Assembly: GCF_018613795.1 (NCBI RefSeq)
Contig: NZ_JAGGPN010000034.1
Span: 1 to 64,000, forward strand
Source of the DNA: Arthrobacter sp. ISL-65
Lineage (GTDB): Bacteria; Actinomycetota; Actinomycetes; Actinomycetales; Micrococcaceae
Reading direction: 5' to 3'
Length of the DNA: 64,000 nt
Shown here piece by piece: positions 7,958 through 15,410 of this stretch. The notes beneath the pieces were generated by a model. The model worked only from the letters and a program-made list of their open reading frames with translations. It was not told the DNA's origin and ran no database searches. Position 1 is the first letter of the stretch. The number at the start of each line of letters is the position of its first letter. Made by a program: the position numbers and the translations under genes.

Positions 7958-8560
7958 ATGAGTGAGAAGCCAGGTAACCAGACGCCGAACACCCCCGATG
8001 TCAGCGAGACCGAGCTGCGGGAGATGAAGGTGGATGAGCTCCGGCAGGAGGCGAAGGACGAAAACATCAGCGGAACTTCGGGCATGCGCAAAGAGGAGCT
8101 CGTGAAGGAGGTTGCAAGCGCCCGTTCCCAGGGCGGAGGCAACAACGACGGCGGTGCTGACGCCGACGATCTGGGCGCCGGCCCCGAAGGCGGGAAGATC
8201 CGGCACGGCGACGCGTCATCCAGCTCGCTGAAGTATTCGCAGGAGGTCACCTCCACCGAGGATGAACCCGAACGTGAAGGCCGCAGCCTGGCCACGACGC
8301 ACCACGAGGTCATCAGGCAGTGGGCCGAGGAACGCGGCGGAACCCCGGCCACTGTTGAAGGCACTGAACACGGCGACCACCTGGGCGTGCTGCGGATAGA
8401 TTTTGGCGGCAACGACAGCAACCTACGCCGCGTCAGCTGGGAGGAATGGTTCAAAACGTTTGACGGCCGCCGCCTCAACTTCATCTACCAGGAACAGCGC
8501 ACTGACGGCACACAGTCCAATTTCTTCCGGCTAGAAAACCCGGAACGTGAAGACGCGTAG
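7958..8560 (+). CDS. Rho-termination-factor N-terminal domain protein
   Basis: 200 residues, good ribosome binding site (GAGGAGG). Residues about 20-52 (LREMKVDELRQEAKDENISG and a MRKEELVKEV helix) match the Rho-N/SAP-like helix-extended-loop-helix fold that binds nucleic acid. A disordered Gly/Asp/Ser linker leads to a C-terminal block (about 110-195) that is well ordered: TTHHEVIRQWAEERGGTPATV, then GVLRIDFGG and WEEWFKTFDGRRLNFIYQEQ. That C-terminal block is common in bacterial hypothetical proteins and has no known role. First gene of an overlapping cluster with the lipoprotein, a 27-residue membrane peptide and the DUF6766 protein. Confidence 0.75.
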   Translation: MSEKPGNQTPNTPDVSETELREMKVDELRQEAKDENISGTSGMRKEELVKEVASARSQGGGNNDGGADADDLGAGPEGGKIRHGDASSSSLKYSQEVTSTEDEPEREGRSLATTHHEVIRQWAEERGGTPATVEGTEHGDHLGVLRIDFGGNDSNLRRVSWEEWFKTFDGRRLNFIYQEQRTDGTQSNFFRLENPEREDA

Positions 8561-8972
8561 GGCTGCCAGGGGCCTGCGGTTTGGGCTCCTCCCCCTGCTG
8601 GCGCTCTCGGGGGGCGTACTTTCGGGGTGCGCCGCTGAGGGAACGGAGGCCGCCGAAGCGGCTGAAGCGTTCCACCGGGACGTGGCCGGTTCCGACATGA
8701 CGGCGGCGTGCTCGCTACTCCAGTCCAAGACGCGGGAGGAGACGGCGCGGTCGAGTGATGCGGGCACCTGCGAGAGCCAGCTAGAAAAGGCCCAATTCGG
8801 GGACCCGGGAAAGCTGCTGAGCACCGAGCAGTTCGGCCGTGACGCGTTCATTGAGTTCGAGAACGACACCGTTTTCCTGGCCGCCTCTGACGCGGGCTGG
8901 AGAATCACGGGCGCAGGCTGCACCGCGAACGGGGAAGAAGCACCGTACACCTGCGAAGTAGGAGGCACATAG
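8547..8972 (+). CDS. Small lipoprotein
   Basis: 141 residues, GTG start, overlapping the upstream gene by 14 nt. A basic N-terminus, a hydrophobic core and the lipobox LSGC (Cys28) mark a signal-peptidase II substrate anchored on the outer face of the membrane. The mature part (EAFHRDVAGSDMTAACSLL, then conserved Cys at about C53, C72, C115 and C124) resembles small actinobacterial extracytoplasmic proteins with an NTF2-like or disulfide-rich fold. No enzymatic motif is visible. Confidence 0.78.
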   Translation: MKTRRAARGLRFGLLPLLALSGGVLSGCAAEGTEAAEAAEAFHRDVAGSDMTAACSLLQSKTREETARSSDAGTCESQLEKAQFGDPGKLLSTEQFGRDAFIEFENDTVFLAASDAGWRITGAGCTANGEEAPYTCEVGGT

Positions 8973-8973
8973 A

Positions 8974-9057
8974 ATGCGCTGGAGCTTTGCCCTGTACCTC
9001 ATCCTGATCTTCGGCGGACTCGCCTACATGGCCGCCGTCGGGCTTGTTCGGGGATAG
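8974..9057 (+). CDS. 27-residue membrane microprotein
   Basis: ATG at 8974 begins right after the lipoprotein stop (TAG 8970-8972) and is preceded by GGAGG at 8961-8965. The product MRWSFALYLILIFGGLAYMAAVGLVRG is one transmembrane helix with positive ends. The frame closes at TAG 9055-9057, just before the DUF6766 gene. The ribosome binding site and the tight spacing on both sides argue that it is translated. It is likely a small accessory subunit of the adjacent membrane protein (inference). Confidence 0.55.
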   Translation: MRWSFALYLILIFGGLAYMAAVGLVRG

Positions 9058-9064
9058 GCGGACC

Positions 9065-9739
9065 GTGAAAAAAGCACTTAGAAACAACGGCCTCAGCCTC
9101 TTCTTCGGCCTTATCTTCCTCCTGGCCCTGCTGGGCCAGGCGCTCACCGGCCATGCCCTCTTCAACGAGGAGCAGGTAGCTTCCGGACTGGAAGAAATCA
9201 ACTTCGCCCAGTACCTGGTGTCGTCCAACTTCGCCGTGGACGTCTCCGAAAACTGGCAGTCCGAATACCTGCAGTTCCTGCTCTACATCTTCGCAACCAT
9301 CTGGCTGGTCCAGAAGGGGTCCCCGGAGTCCAAGGAACTGAACGCGCCCGGGCCGGAGTCGGACAAGGATCAGCTCGTGGGCGAGTACAGCAACGCCAAG
9401 TCCCCGAAGTGGGCCCGCGTCTCCGGCTGGCGGCGCACCCTGTACTCCAACTCGCTGGGACTGACGATGGGCTTGATCTTCGTCCTGTCCTGGCTGGTGC
9501 AGTCCATTGCGGGGACTAGCAACTACAACCAGGAGCAGATCCAGAACTTCCAGCAGCCCGTCAGCTGGGCGGAGTACATTGCGTCGCCCGAGTTCTGGAA
9601 CCGCACCCTGCAGAACTGGCAGTCCGAGTTCCTCGCCGTCGGTTCCATGGTTGTCCTGTCGATCTACCTCCGCCAGCGCGGCTCACCGGAGTCCAAGCCC
9701 GTGGGCTCGGCGCACGACGACACAGGCACCACGGGCTAG
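9065..9739 (+). CDS. DUF6766 family membrane protein, internally duplicated
   Basis: 224 residues, GTG start 7 nt after the microprotein stop. The protein consists of two copies of the same module: residues about 7-95 and 117-215. Each has NxGLxxxxGLIFxLxxLxQ, then (E/Q)EQ, then a WQSE(Y/F)L segment followed by a membrane helix and the terminal GSPESK. Each copy carries two transmembrane helices, giving four in total, separated by a hydrophilic linker rich in E, D and K. Function unknown. Confidence 0.75.
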   Translation: MKKALRNNGLSLFFGLIFLLALLGQALTGHALFNEEQVASGLEEINFAQYLVSSNFAVDVSENWQSEYLQFLLYIFATIWLVQKGSPESKELNAPGPESDKDQLVGEYSNAKSPKWARVSGWRRTLYSNSLGLTMGLIFVLSWLVQSIAGTSNYNQEQIQNFQQPVSWAEYIASPEFWNRTLQNWQSEFLAVGSMVVLSIYLRQRGSPESKPVGSAHDDTGTTG

Positions 9740-9746
9740 CGCCGCT

Positions 9747-10034
9747 TCACAGCCCGTCGACTGCCCAGCCCTCCTGGTAATCCGGATGGTCCTTGTAGAC
9801 GGCGGCGAGGGACATCAGGACATACTCGCTCGTGGCGCCGATCGCGGTGGCAACATCGGTGACCAGCGGGACGTTGCCCAGAATCACCCGTTTGGCCGCA
9901 CATTCCGAAAGCACACGCCCGGGATTAAACCAGCCGACGACGGGTCCCGCCGATCCCTCCATCTCCAGTCCCCGCCGGGCATCCGCCTCGTCCTCGGCGA
10001 TCCGCGCTTCCAGAAAATCGATCAGGTCGGCCAT
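9747..10034 (-). CDS. DUF6221 family protein
   Basis: 95 residues starting MADLIDFLEARIAEDEADAR, the N-terminal hallmark of DUF6221 (MxDLxxFLxARxxEDE), and ending with LAAVYKDHPDYQEGW, its C-terminal hallmark. DUF6221 proteins are common in actinobacterial chromosomes and phages. No function is known. It ends convergently 7 nt from the DUF6766 gene and is followed on the same strand by no obvious partner. Confidence 0.82.
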   Translation of the reverse strand: MADLIDFLEARIAEDEADARRGLEMEGSAGPVVGWFNPGRVLSECAAKRVILGNVPLVTDVATAIGATSEYVLMSLAAVYKDHPDYQEGWAVDGL

Positions 10035-10108
10035 GTGAAGCCCCTCGCATTCTTCTTGTGTGGGTGGATGGTGTCAGTGCTCTGGACCGTCGCCGCGCCG
10101 GAGTAACG

Positions 10109-10672
10109 TCAGGCGTCCTCCTTGGGGCGGTGCCGTCTTTGCGGTGCGAGCGGAACAACAACCACCGGCCGGGTCTGCCAGTGCGTGAGGTGGCCGGCCA
10201 CCGAGCCGAGCAGCAACTGCTCCAGCCGCGCGCCCACCCCGCCTTCGCGCGTGCCCACCACAATGACCGAGGCATCCGCCGAATCGGCCAGCCGGGCCAG
10301 CGCCCGCGCAGGTTCCCCGACAAGGGTCAGGAGCGACCAGCGGATCCCGGCCTTGCCGAGGATAGCCTGCAGGTGCTCCCTCAGATGGGCGCTCGTTTGC
10401 TCGACATCGTCGACGGTTCCGTCCTGCCCCGCCAACTGGAGCAGGTCCTGGTCGTCCCGCTCGTTGCTGAGGTAGGAGGTGATGTCCACATAGGCGCAGA
10501 TGAGCTTGACGTTCAGGGAGTAGGCCAACCGGGCGGCGTTTCGCACGACGGCGGACGGCTGCCCGGGCACGACGCCAACCACCACCGGCCCGACAATGCG
10601 CTGGGGGACGAATTCGCCCTCCCCTCCAGGGGACCCGGCTTTCCTAGCTGGCTCATTCATGAGTGCTGCCAT
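10109..10672 (-). CDS. Universal stress protein (UspA family)
   Basis: 187 residues. The fold is recognisable from the first strand GPVVVGVVPGQPSAVVRNAARLA and from the C-terminal ATP-binding motif G-2x-G-9x-G-S in VVGTREGGVGARLEQLLLGSVA, followed by RPVVVVPL. The intact motif predicts an ATP-binding Usp. Start taken as ATG 10672 because GAGGA lies about 8 nt upstream; GTG 10687 and ATG 10660 are alternatives. Usp proteins support survival under starvation and redox stress. A single domain, shorter than the tandem Usps of actinobacteria. Confidence 0.8.
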   Translation of the reverse strand: MAALMNEPARKAGSPGGEGEFVPQRIVGPVVVGVVPGQPSAVVRNAARLAYSLNVKLICAYVDITSYLSNERDDQDLLQLAGQDGTVDDVEQTSAHLREHLQAILGKAGIRWSLLTLVGEPARALARLADSADASVIVVGTREGGVGARLEQLLLGSVAGHLTHWQTRPVVVVPLAPQRRHRPKEDA

Positions 10673-10729
10673 TCCCACTGTCCTCACGGCAGATCGACAC
10701 GACTCTCACTGCCAGCCTACTAGGACCCA

Positions 10730-11089
10730 ATGGCACAGGCGGGCAACCTGGTGGAGGATGGGCGCATGGCGGAACGGGAAGGTCGCACGCAGTTTGCCGT
10801 TGCCGGCTGGCTCTTCGGGTCCGTCACTGTCGTCCTGGGCCTGGTCATCCACGCTGTTTCCGGCCATCCCGTGCCTGCGGCGCCGATCACCCTGGGCGGC
10901 CACGGACATACGGCCGCAGCGTAGTTCACCGGCCCCGGTCTGCTGCTGGCCGGCGTGCCAACCCAGCCGCTGCACGTGCTGCTGTACGCGCACCTTGCGG
11001 CGGCGCTGCTGACATTTCTGCTGGTTCAGCGGCTGAAAACATCGGACCCGAAGCGGTTCAGCCCGGATGCCGCAGCGTACCCCAGATAG
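10730..11089 (+). pseudogene. Membrane protein ORF interrupted by an in-frame TAG
   Basis: The frame from 10730 (likely start ATG 10766, MAEREGRTQFAVAGWLFG) encodes one membrane helix, then stops at TAG 10922-10924. Reading on in the same frame gives an extra 54 residues that look coding (FTGPGLLLAGVPTQPLHVLL and a second helix AHLAAALLTFLLVQRL) up to TAG 11087. The end overlaps the convergent phosphoesterase gene by about 60 nt. I read this as a two-helix protein broken by a nonsense mutation. A sequencing error or two short proteins are alternatives. Confidence 0.5.
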
Positions 11090-12174
11090 GGCAGGCCGAA
11101 GGTGTCCTCGATGCTGGCCAGCAGGCTGTAGTGGTTGTACAAACGGTCCGAGGTGGTGCCTGCCCTGGCCATCGGTGACAGCACCAGCGCCCCGATCAGT
11201 CCGCCCGCCGCTCCCCCCGGCAGCGCAGCATCCGCGCGTTCCTTCCCCTCCGCCTCGTCGAAGGTGATGACCAGCATCCCGTCCTGCTTGTACGCCGGGG
11301 AGGCCAGGATCTCCGGAACATGCTTGCGGAGCCATGCGTCCGCGGACACCAGACCACCCTCCCGCCCGTCAACGCACGGGCTGTCGTGCCCGTCATTACA
11401 CAGGTTGGGGCTGATGTAGGACAGGTTCGGTGTGGTCGCCACGGTTTTGAGGTCGGCGGCGAGGTTTGAGAAGTCGACGTCGTTGGCCTGGCACTCGGGC
11501 GACGACGTGATCCCGGCAAAGTACACGAACGGGTTGTGCCGGGTGGCGTACTGGTCGCCGTCCTGCGCAGCATGGTTCGTATCACGAGTGCCCGGCTCCG
11601 GATGGAGGCACGGGGTGCCCATATCCTCCATGTACCCCTTCCAGGTCTTCCCTGCCGCGCTCAACTGGCCGGCGACCGTCTGCACGGACTCGGGGTACAC
11701 GCAGCCGCGGCCCTGCGCCTGGCCAAGCGATGCTATGCCGCTCGAGTCAAACTGCTCGTAGTCCGGGCAGTCGCCCTTGGTTGCCCGGTTTGGGCCCTGT
11801 CCCGAAACCTGGGCGATGTAGTTGGGCAGGGAGGCATGCCCGATTGCGTAGTACCGGCTCAGCAGCACGCCCTGCGGGCGCAGGGTCTGGGACAGGTACT
11901 CTGCGTCCGACTGGTCGTTCCAGACATCCCGGAAGGACTTGTTCTCCAGGTTGATCACGAACACGTGCCCCGGCGTTGCCGCTGCCGGCGAGGGCGACGG
12001 CGACGGCGACGGACCAGTTCCGCAGGCAGCAAGCCCCGTGAGGGCGGCCACCGTCAGCAGGGCGCCCGGGAGGAGGTTCCGGCCACCCGGACTGCGCCGC
12101 CGCCACCCCGGAAGGTCCCACCCGTGGCGGCCCCACCCCGGAAGGTCCCACCTGTGAATCAAAGCAGCTCTCAT
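11026..12174 (-). CDS. Secreted phosphoesterase (acid phosphatase / phospholipase C-like family)
   Basis: 382 residues from ATG 12174. An N-terminal Arg-rich region carries a duplicated WDLPGW unit (DNA direct repeat near 12103-12150), then a hydrophobic segment and a lipobox-like LAAC. After a Ser-Pro linker, the catalytic domain of the alkaline-phosphatase superfamily phosphoesterase family (PF04185-type) begins at HVFVINLENKSFRDVW. Metal/nucleophile residues include E and N in LEN, H in GHASLPNYIA, and the late pair VITFDEAEG and YNHYSLLASIE. It should hydrolyse phosphate esters outside the cell. The carrier of the -10/-35 is not evident. Confidence 0.8.
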   Translation of the reverse strand: MRAALIHRWDLPGWGRHGWDLPGWRRRSPGGRNLLPGALLTVAALTGLAACGTGPSPSPSPSPAAATPGHVFVINLENKSFRDVWNDQSDAEYLSQTLRPQGVLLSRYYAIGHASLPNYIAQVSGQGPNRATKGDCPDYEQFDSSGIASLGQAQGRGCVYPESVQTVAGQLSAAGKTWKGYMEDMGTPCLHPEPGTRDTNHAAQDGDQYATRHNPFVYFAGITSSPECQANDVDFSNLAADLKTVATTPNLSYISPNLCNDGHDSPCVDGREGGLVSADAWLRKHVPEILASPAYKQDGMLVITFDEAEGKERADAALPGGAAGGLIGALVLSPMARAGTTSDRLYNHYSLLASIEDTFGLPYLGYAAASGLNRFGSDVFSR

Positions 12175-12386
12175 TGGATCCTGCCTTCTGCAGCAGCGTT
12201 GGTTCGCGGTCCAGCTCCATAGGCCCCAGCTCCATGGTGGCACCGCTGCCCCGGCAGAAGCATGAACAAAAGCTGGGAGTTGTTTGGGAGGGCGCACCAT
12301 GATCCTTTGGAACGCGGGGCGGCTCACATGTTAAGTTGAATCGGTGGGACAGACCTGTCCTGCGCGCCAGCTGAGAGAGCCAACAC

Positions 12387-13010
12387 GTGGAATCGCCTTC
12401 GCCAGTCCGAATCCTGACCGTCTGCACGGGCAACATCTGCCGTTCCCCCGTGGCGGAACGCCTGCTGCAGGCCGGCCTGGACCAGGTGCTGCCCGGCGGC
12501 TTCGAGGTGCGCAGCGCCGGAACCCGTGCCCTGGTGGGCGACCCCGTCCAGCCGCTCTCCGCGGACATCATCCACACCTTCGGCGGCACGGCGGAGCGCT
12601 TCGCGGCACGCCAGCTGACGGGCAAGATTCTTCGGAACGTGGACCTGGTCCTCACCATGACCTCCGGACACCGGGGCGAGGTGCTGCAGCTGGATGCCTC
12701 GCTGCTGAAGCGCACGTTCACTATCCGCGAGTTCGCCAGGATGCTCGATGTCCTGGAGGAGCGTGCTGACCAGGCACCCCAGAGCGGCGGCCTCAACGGT
12801 GAACGGCTCGCGGCCAACACCAAGCTGTGGCGCAAGCTTCCCGCCCGGGCAGCATCCGTGAGGCACCTCGCGCTGGCCCCGGACGCCGCGGACAACGACG
12901 TCGTCGACCCCTACCGCCGCAGCGACGAGCACTACCGGCAGATGGAAGACGAACTGGCCCCGGCGATCATCTCCATCCTGCGTTTCGCCCGGCTGAACGC
13001 GCCCTCCTAA
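12387..13010 (+). CDS. Low-molecular-weight protein-tyrosine phosphatase family protein
   Basis: 207 residues, GTG start. The P-loop CTGNICRS (Cys13 to Arg19, CX5R) sits at the N-terminus as in all LMW-PTPs, and the general-acid aspartate is in VVDPYRRSDEHYRQM near the C-terminus. It is longer than the 150-160-residue enzymes because of insertions around residues 95-150. In actinobacteria such proteins dephosphorylate tyrosine kinases of polysaccharide export or arsenate-like substrates. Its position 54 nt before an LCP protein gene suggests cell-wall glycopolymer control (inference). Confidence 0.85.
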   Translation: MESPSPVRILTVCTGNICRSPVAERLLQAGLDQVLPGGFEVRSAGTRALVGDPVQPLSADIIHTFGGTAERFAARQLTGKILRNVDLVLTMTSGHRGEVLQLDASLLKRTFTIREFARMLDVLEERADQAPQSGGLNGERLAANTKLWRKLPARAASVRHLALAPDAADNDVVDPYRRSDEHYRQMEDELAPAIISILRFARLNAPS

Positions 13011-13064
13011 AACCGGCCCACCGCCGTCGTTCTCACGGGCGACTTTTGGTGGTACCGTCCGATC

Positions 13065-14168
13065 ATGAAATCCCGGAACAGTCCGGGAGCAGGGGACGAT
13101 GGCGACCCCGCTCCTGGCGCCAATGGTGGCGCCAAACCCACGCGGACCACACACAACCTAGTTTTGGCCGTGCTGCTCGGGATTGCCCTGGTGGCCGGCG
13201 GCTTCCTGTTCAATCTGGCCCAGATCTGGAATACCCAGACCGCCAAGACGGAGGTCAGCGCGGCCCCGGAAAGCCCCCCGCAGACAGCCACCTCCAAGCC
13301 CTCGCCCACCAAACCGGTGAAGCCGGCGCCAAAACCGGTGAAGCCTCCGCCCCCGCCCACGCTGCCGATGAACATCCTGCTCATCGGCAGCGATCACCGT
13401 AAAGGCGACGCCCCCACTCCGAACGGCCTGCCGAACCAGCGCTCGGACGTCCTTATTCTCGTGCACCTCGCGGCCGACGGCAGGCACGCCTACGGCATCT
13501 CGCTCATGCGCGACCTGTGGGTTCCGATCCCCGGGTACGGCGAGGCCAAAATCAACGCCTCGCTGGAACAGGGCGGTATGCCGCTCGCCGTGAAAACAGT
13601 GGAATCGCTGTTCGGGCAGAAGATCCAGCACTCCGTCATGATTGATTTTGAAGGCTTCAGGGGAATCACCGAGGCGCTCGGCGGCGTGGATGTGAACGTC
13701 CGGGAGGCCTTCACCTCCACGCATGACACGCACCAGCATTTTCCCGCTGGAGTGAACCGGCTCAAGGGCCAGCGCGCCCTCGAATTCGTCCGCGAACGCT
13801 ACGCGTTTGCCGACGGTGACTTCCAGCGCGTCGAGAACCAGCAGCTTTTCCTGCGCTCGACGCTGGGCAAGCTGCTCTCCGCCCGCACCCTGGCGAACCC
13901 GGTAACGCTCTATAAGCTGGTCAGCACTGCGTCCAAGTACATTAAGGTGGACAAGGGCCTCAATGCTGCGACGATGGCCAGCCTCGCCTACAGCCTGCGG
14001 AATGTCCAGGTGCAGGACGCGGTGTCCTTCACGCTTCCAACAGCGGGATTTGGGACCAGCACCGACGGGCAGTCGATCATCCTGCCGGACTACGGCGCCA
14101 TAGCCCAGGTTGGTGCGGCTCTGGGCAAGGACAGGATGGGGCAGTACGCTGCGACCTTGGGGAAGTGA
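13065..14168 (+). CDS. LytR-CpsA-Psr (LCP) family protein
   Basis: 367 residues: short cytoplasmic N-terminus, one membrane anchor (about 26-47), a Lys/Pro-rich extracellular stalk (TSKPSPTKPVKPAPKPVKPP) and an LCP domain from about residue 103 (MNILLIGSDHRKGD) to 260. Diagnostic segments are RSDVLILVH, ISLMRDLWVPIPGYGEAKIN and FVRERYAF. The conserved Asp and Arg residues bind polyprenyl pyrophosphate. LCP enzymes attach teichoic acids, arabinogalactan or capsule to peptidoglycan. It is followed 25 nt later by a small membrane protein gene. Confidence 0.88.
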   Translation: MKSRNSPGAGDDGDPAPGANGGAKPTRTTHNLVLAVLLGIALVAGGFLFNLAQIWNTQTAKTEVSAAPESPPQTATSKPSPTKPVKPAPKPVKPPPPPTLPMNILLIGSDHRKGDAPTPNGLPNQRSDVLILVHLAADGRHAYGISLMRDLWVPIPGYGEAKINASLEQGGMPLAVKTVESLFGQKIQHSVMIDFEGFRGITEALGGVDVNVREAFTSTHDTHQHFPAGVNRLKGQRALEFVRERYAFADGDFQRVENQQLFLRSTLGKLLSARTLANPVTLYKLVSTASKYIKVDKGLNAATMASLAYSLRNVQVQDAVSFTLPTAGFGTSTDGQSIILPDYGAIAQVGAALGKDRMGQYAATLGK

Positions 14169-14193
14169 GACGTTCGGAAAATAAGGGGCATTT

Positions 14194-14358
14194 GTGAAAA
14201 AACTTCTTTGGATCATCGTTGCCGTCGCGGTGGTGTTTCTCATCATGGGCGCCGTCATCAAAGCGGTGGCCTTCCTGCTGTGGGTGGCGCCGGTCCTCCT
14301 GCTGGCCGCCGTGCTGGTGTTCTTCCTCAACCGCTCAGGCGGCAAACGCATCCCCTGA
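14194..14358 (+). CDS. 54-residue membrane protein
   Basis: GTG start at 14194, preceded by AAGGGG at 14183-14188; stop TGA at 14356-14358. The product is nearly all hydrophobic: two helices (LLWIIVAVAVVFLIMGAVI, then AFLLWVAPVLLLAAVLVFFL) with a basic tail RSGGKRIP. The tight spacing to the LCP gene suggests one transcript. Its stop codon is the exact start of a 32-bp tandem repeat array. Confidence 0.6.
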   Translation: MKKLLWIIVAVAVVFLIMGAVIKAVAFLLWVAPVLLLAAVLVFFLNRSGGKRIP

Positions 14359-14480
14359 CGCCCCCTCAGGTCCTGCAGACTATTTCCCAACGCTTCCTCA
14401 CGTCCTGCACGTTTTGGACCGACGCTTCCTCACGTCCTGCGTGCTTCGGGCCAACGCTTCCTCATCCGGTGATGGAGTGT
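14358..14480 (+). repeat. 32-bp tandem repeat array A (3' of the 54-residue membrane protein)
   Basis: Three full units, 14358-14389, 14390-14421 and 14422-14453, followed by a partial unit from 14454. Units 2 and 3 are identical over their first 19 nt (ACGCTTCCTCACGTCCTGC), and unit 4 repeats ACGCTTCCTCA. Unit 1 is diverged (ACGCCCCCTCAGGTCCTGC). The array begins at the last base of the upstream stop codon. The same unit occurs at 45832-45895 (minus strand) and 45185-45312. Confidence 0.85.
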
Positions 14481-14603
14481 GCCGAAAAGGGCGACGAAAA
14501 GTGATCGTGTGTCCGAGGTTGAGCGGAGGGTGGTTACTCTGCTGACATTCCGGGTACGGCACTAGTAACGTGGAAAATTCGCAGGCTGAACGGGAGTGCA
14601 ATC

Positions 14604-15410
14604 GTGGGACAGAACGGAACCTCCGCTGACGGAACGCACAAGGATGCGCCGGTACCCGCTGCCTGGACCGCCGGTGCCGTGGAACTCATCCTGATCCGGC
14701 ACGGCGAGAGCCAGGGCAACGTGGCCGCCACCGACGCAACGGTTTCCGGCGCCGAGGTGATCGCGGTCCCGGCCCGTGACGCCGACGTCGAGCTTTCCTC
14801 CACAGGGCGGGAGCAGGTGACTGCCCTGGGCCGCGCGCTGGCGGCGGTCCCCGAGGACCGGCGGGCCGACGTCGTCATCTCCTCCCCGTACATGCGCGCC
14901 TACCAGACGGCAGAGATCGCCGTGGAGACGGCGGGCTGGCCCGTCCCCGTCCGCTCGGACGAACGCCTCCGCGACCGCGAACTGGGCATCCTTGACATGC
15001 TCACCGCCTTTGGCGTGGAAACCCGGCTTCCTCAGGAAGCAGAACGACGGCGGTGGCTGGGCAAGTTCTACTACCGCCCGCCGGGCGGGGAATCCTGGGC
15101 GGATGTGGCACTGCGGCTTCGCTCCGTGATCGGGGAACTGAACGCGCTGGGCAGCGGCCACCGGGTGATGCTGGTCTGCCACGACGCCGTCGTCATGCTG
15201 TTCCGCTACATCCTCGAAGGCATGTCCGAACGGGAGCTCCTGGACGTGGCGGCCAGCACTCCGGTCCTGAACGCCTCACTGACCCGCTATGTGCGGCCGG
15301 ACGGTGTGGGCCCGTGGACGCTGGACAGTTTCAACGTGGCCGACCACCTTATGGAGCAGGGCGTCGAAGTGACCGAACACTCCGGGGACGCCAATGTCCA
15401 CCCGCGCTGA
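14604..15410 (+). CDS. Histidine phosphatase family protein (phosphoglycerate mutase-like)
   Basis: 268 residues, GTG start. The catalytic RHGE (Arg32-His33-Gly34-Glu35) lies in LILIRHGESQGN, the conserved acid is in RDRELGILD, and the second histidine is in VMLVCHDAVV, all in the expected order. Such enzymes remove phosphate from small metabolites or nucleotides; substrate is not predictable. The gene overlaps the downstream NAD(P)HX dehydratase by 17 nt, so the two are co-translated and the phosphatase could act in nucleotide housekeeping. Confidence 0.85.
   Translation: MGQNGTSADGTHKDAPVPAAWTAGAVELILIRHGESQGNVAATDATVSGAEVIAVPARDADVELSSTGREQVTALGRALAAVPEDRRADVVISSPYMRAYQTAEIAVETAGWPVPVRSDERLRDRELGILDMLTAFGVETRLPQEAERRRWLGKFYYRPPGGESWADVALRLRSVIGELNALGSGHRVMLVCHDAVVMLFRYILEGMSERELLDVAASTPVLNASLTRYVRPDGVGPWTLDSFNVADHLMEQGVEVTEHSGDANVHPR

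Noticed and set aside
12103..12150. Direct repeat encoding WDLPGW twice as a functional motif
   Set aside because: It lies in the Arg/Trp-rich N-terminal extension before the lipobox of the phosphoesterase and looks like a local slippage duplication; no wider copies were seen.
14358..14480. Possible CRISPR array because of a constant head and variable tail in each unit
   Set aside because: Period is only 32 nt in total, the constant part is under 20 nt, units are few, no cas genes are present, and the same unit occurs as tandem copies at two other loci behind stop codons.
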